Position numbers and translations under genes: made by a program
Part shown: one piece after another, positions 6,380-7,650 of the stretch
Layout of the letters: each line of letters begins with the position of its first letter
Position numbering within the stretch: the stretch's first letter is position 1
The notes under the pieces: model-generated
Told to the model about the DNA's origin: nothing
Database searches by the model: none
What the model saw: only the letters and a program-made list of their open reading frames with translations
Assembly: GCA_002701745.1 (NCBI GenBank)
Contig: NZWZ01000028.1
Span: 19,697-27,346 of the forward strand
Direction of reading: 5' to 3'
Origin: Flammeovirgaceae bacterium
GTDB lineage: Bacteria; Bacteroidota; Bacteroidia; Cytophagales; MED-G16
Length of the DNA: 7,650 nt

Positions 6380-7343
6380 AGTAAAAAATTTAGCAAAATT
6401 TTATAATAGTAGTTACCCTATTATTAAAGATCTCACCTTTTCGGTAAAGAAGGGAGAGTTAATATCTTTTTTGGGCGAAAGCGGTTCAGGAAAAACCACT
6501 TTTTTAAAGTGTCTTGCTGGACTTGAAGGGATAAATGCTGGATCGATTTCATTAAATTCAAATTTTTTAAACAACGAAAAAACATTTGTGAGGCCACAAA
6601 AAAGAAAAATTGGTTTTGTCTTTCAGGACTATCCTTTATTTCCTCATTTGAATCTATTTGATAATATTGTTTTTAATCTTGAAAAAAAATATCATTCAAA
6701 AATTGAGTATATATTAAAACTAACAGGATTACAGTTTTTAGTTGAAAGATTTCCTCATGAAATATCAGGTGGGGAGCAGCAAAGAGCTTGTATAGCTCGC
6801 GCATTAATTCGTGAGCCTGAGTTATTATTGCTCGATGAGCCTTTTAGCAACTTAGATTCTACAATTAAAGAGTCAATGAAAGAAGAGATTTTTAAAATTG
6901 TAAAAGAAACAAATACCACAACAATTTTAGTAACACATGATATTAATGATGCCTTAAATATATCTGATAGAATTTTAATTTTTAAGGCAGGTATCCTACA
7001 GCAGTATGATGATCCAGTAAAAATGTATTGCGAACCTGCTAATTGTTATTGTGCTGAGGTACTTGGGGACATGAACAAGCTTTTTCACAAAAATGAAACG
7101 TATTATATAAGACCAGAAAAAGTCAATATCTCTGACAAAAGATCAAAATATAGGGTCAAGGTAGAAAAGTGTTTTTTTCAAGGGAAAGAGTACAAAGTCA
7201 AGGGAAGGATTAATAATGAGATATGGCACTTTTTTTCTAAAAGTCCAATTAAAGAGGACTCTAATGTATATGTTAATTTCCCCGAAAAGGATTTAATTTA
7301 TTTTGATCCAGTCTGTAAAAACTTTTTTAAAGATCCAGTTTAA
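6369..7343 (+). CDS. fbpC: Ferric-iron ABC transporter ATP-binding protein (FbpC family)
   Basis: A 324-residue ATPase that powers FbpB. The nucleotide-binding domain is complete: Walker A GESGSGKTT (36-44), Q-loop Q86 (FVFQDYPLFPHL), signature SGGEQQ (133-138), Walker B LLLLDEP (152-158), D-loop SNLD (160-163) and switch histidine H190 (VTHD). After about residue 235 comes a short TOBE-like regulatory domain beginning with YYIRPEKVNIS (245-255). The ATG overlaps the fbpB stop by 11 bp, with no clear Shine-Dalgarno, consistent with coupled translation. The gene ends inside the last codons of the convergent TonB-dependent receptor (17-bp overlap). Unusual: cysteines at 221, 226 and 228 form C-x4-C-x-C in the linker between the ATPase and TOBE parts, with two more at 268 and 316. 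Role is firm from context; the motifs alone would also fit spermidine- or sugar-type importers. Confidence 0.95.
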   Translation: MYLEVKNLAKFYNSSYPIIKDLTFSVKKGELISFLGESGSGKTTFLKCLAGLEGINAGSISLNSNFLNNEKTFVRPQKRKIGFVFQDYPLFPHLNLFDNIVFNLEKKYHSKIEYILKLTGLQFLVERFPHEISGGEQQRACIARALIREPELLLLDEPFSNLDSTIKESMKEEIFKIVKETNTTTILVTHDINDALNISDRILIFKAGILQQYDDPVKMYCEPANCYCAEVLGDMNKLFHKNETYYIRPEKVNISDKRSKYRVKVEKCFFQGKEYKVKGRINNEIWHFFSKSPIKEDSNVYVNFPEKDLIYFDPVCKNFFKDPV

Positions 7344-7650
7344 TTCCAAGTTTTATGACTCTAGGTTGCCCTGGTCTAAGTCCTGCGGGTCTGCTTGCTA
7401 CCGCATAAACCTTGTTTAATAAATTGCTTACTGAGAGTTTAAGTATAACATTTTCATTAAAATTATAATTTAATGCAGTGTTTAAAACTCCAAAACTTTC
7501 AATAATGTCATTTGAGTTTTTCATTTCTAATCCTGGACTTGTTCTGAAGTTACTTTTATATGAATAATCCAGATTAACCATAAATGAATTGCTTTTAAAT
7601 TCAGCTCCTATTCCAATCAGGTGTTTTGAAATATATGGTAAATAATAACC
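7327..7650 (-). CDS. TonB-dependent outer-membrane receptor, C-terminal part (5' end beyond window)
   Basis: The reading frame is open from the window edge to the stop at 7327-7329, giving the last 107 residues; the methionine encoded at 7579-7581 is internal, not a start. The fragment alternates polar and hydrophobic residues as in beta-barrel strands, and carries the closing pattern of TonB-dependent receptors: FNENVILKLSVSNLLNKVY, then an RPAGLRPGQPRVIKLGIKLDL ending. The NLLNK-Y and RPGxPR elements resemble siderophore and ferric-citrate (FecA-like) receptors. Such receptors use TonB-ExbBD energy to import metal chelates. The neighbouring ferric ABC importer suggests an iron substrate, but the plug and loops that would decide it lie outside the window. 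The chain ends in Leu, whereas outer-membrane barrels usually end in Phe. The 3' end overlaps fbpC by 17 bp. Family call good; ligand unknown. Confidence 0.85.
   Translation of the reverse strand, partial: GYYLPYISKHLIGIGAEFKSNSFMVNLDYSYKSNFRTSPGLEMKNSNDIIESFGVLNTALNYNFNENVILKLSVSNLLNKVYAVASRPAGLRPGQPRVIKLGIKLDL

Noticed and set aside
7318..7354. Inverted repeat AAAACTT (7318-7324) and AAGTTTT (7348-7354) spanning the fbpC/receptor junction as a terminator
   Set aside because: Seven pairs with only one G-C, a 23-base loop and no proper U-run on either side; too weak to call in this AT-rich DNA.
1..7650. Mobile element, CRISPR array, tRNA/rRNA or defence system
   Set aside because: No transposase, integrase, spaced repeats, tRNA-like folds or defence domains were seen; the window is filled by intact housekeeping and iron-transport genes of similar base composition.

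Overview
The window looks like a compact, AT-rich bacterial chromosome segment, most likely from a (probably marine) Bacteroidota/Flavobacteriia-type organism. The evidence is the Bacteroidota-style GH3 acyl-adenylating enzyme at the left edge, a ferric-iron binding lipoprotein with the short tail and motifs common in flavobacteria, a TonB-dependent receptor (so a Gram-negative envelope), the lack of clear Shine-Dalgarno sequences before the starts, and very tight gene packing. The taxon is an inference from remembered family resemblance; no search was run.

Layout. Positions 8-1519 (+) hold a GH3-family protein. Convergent to it, sharing 17 bp of 3' end, is a minus-strand pair transcribed fumC (2271-3656) then map (1503-2267), separated by only 3 bp. 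A 114-bp AT-rich divergent intergenic region (3657-3770) separates fumC from a plus-strand ferric-iron ABC importer: binding lipoprotein fbpA (3771-4793), fused two-module permease fbpB (4784-6379) and ATPase fbpC (6369-7343). The second and third genes each overlap the previous one by about 10 bp. The right edge holds the C-terminal 107 residues of a minus-strand TonB-dependent outer-membrane receptor (7327-7650, open at the edge), convergent with fbpC and again sharing 17 bp.

How they work together. The receptor could bring an iron complex across the outer membrane. FbpA would bind Fe3+ beyond it and FbpB/FbpC would move it into the cytoplasm, so the right half can be read as an iron-acquisition locus. 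The receptor's substrate is not shown by the fragment. fumC (TCA cycle) and map (N-terminal Met removal) are housekeeping genes. The GH3 protein is an adenylating enzyme of unknown substrate.

Nearly everything is intact and ordinary; I see no previously undescribed system. The points most worth a second look are a C-x4-C-x-C cysteine cluster in FbpC, a duplicated ATAAATATTT element in the divergent promoter region, a possible surface-export-like K-E-E after the FbpA lipobox, the TTG start of fbpB, and the two gene-into-gene convergent overlaps with no visible terminator.
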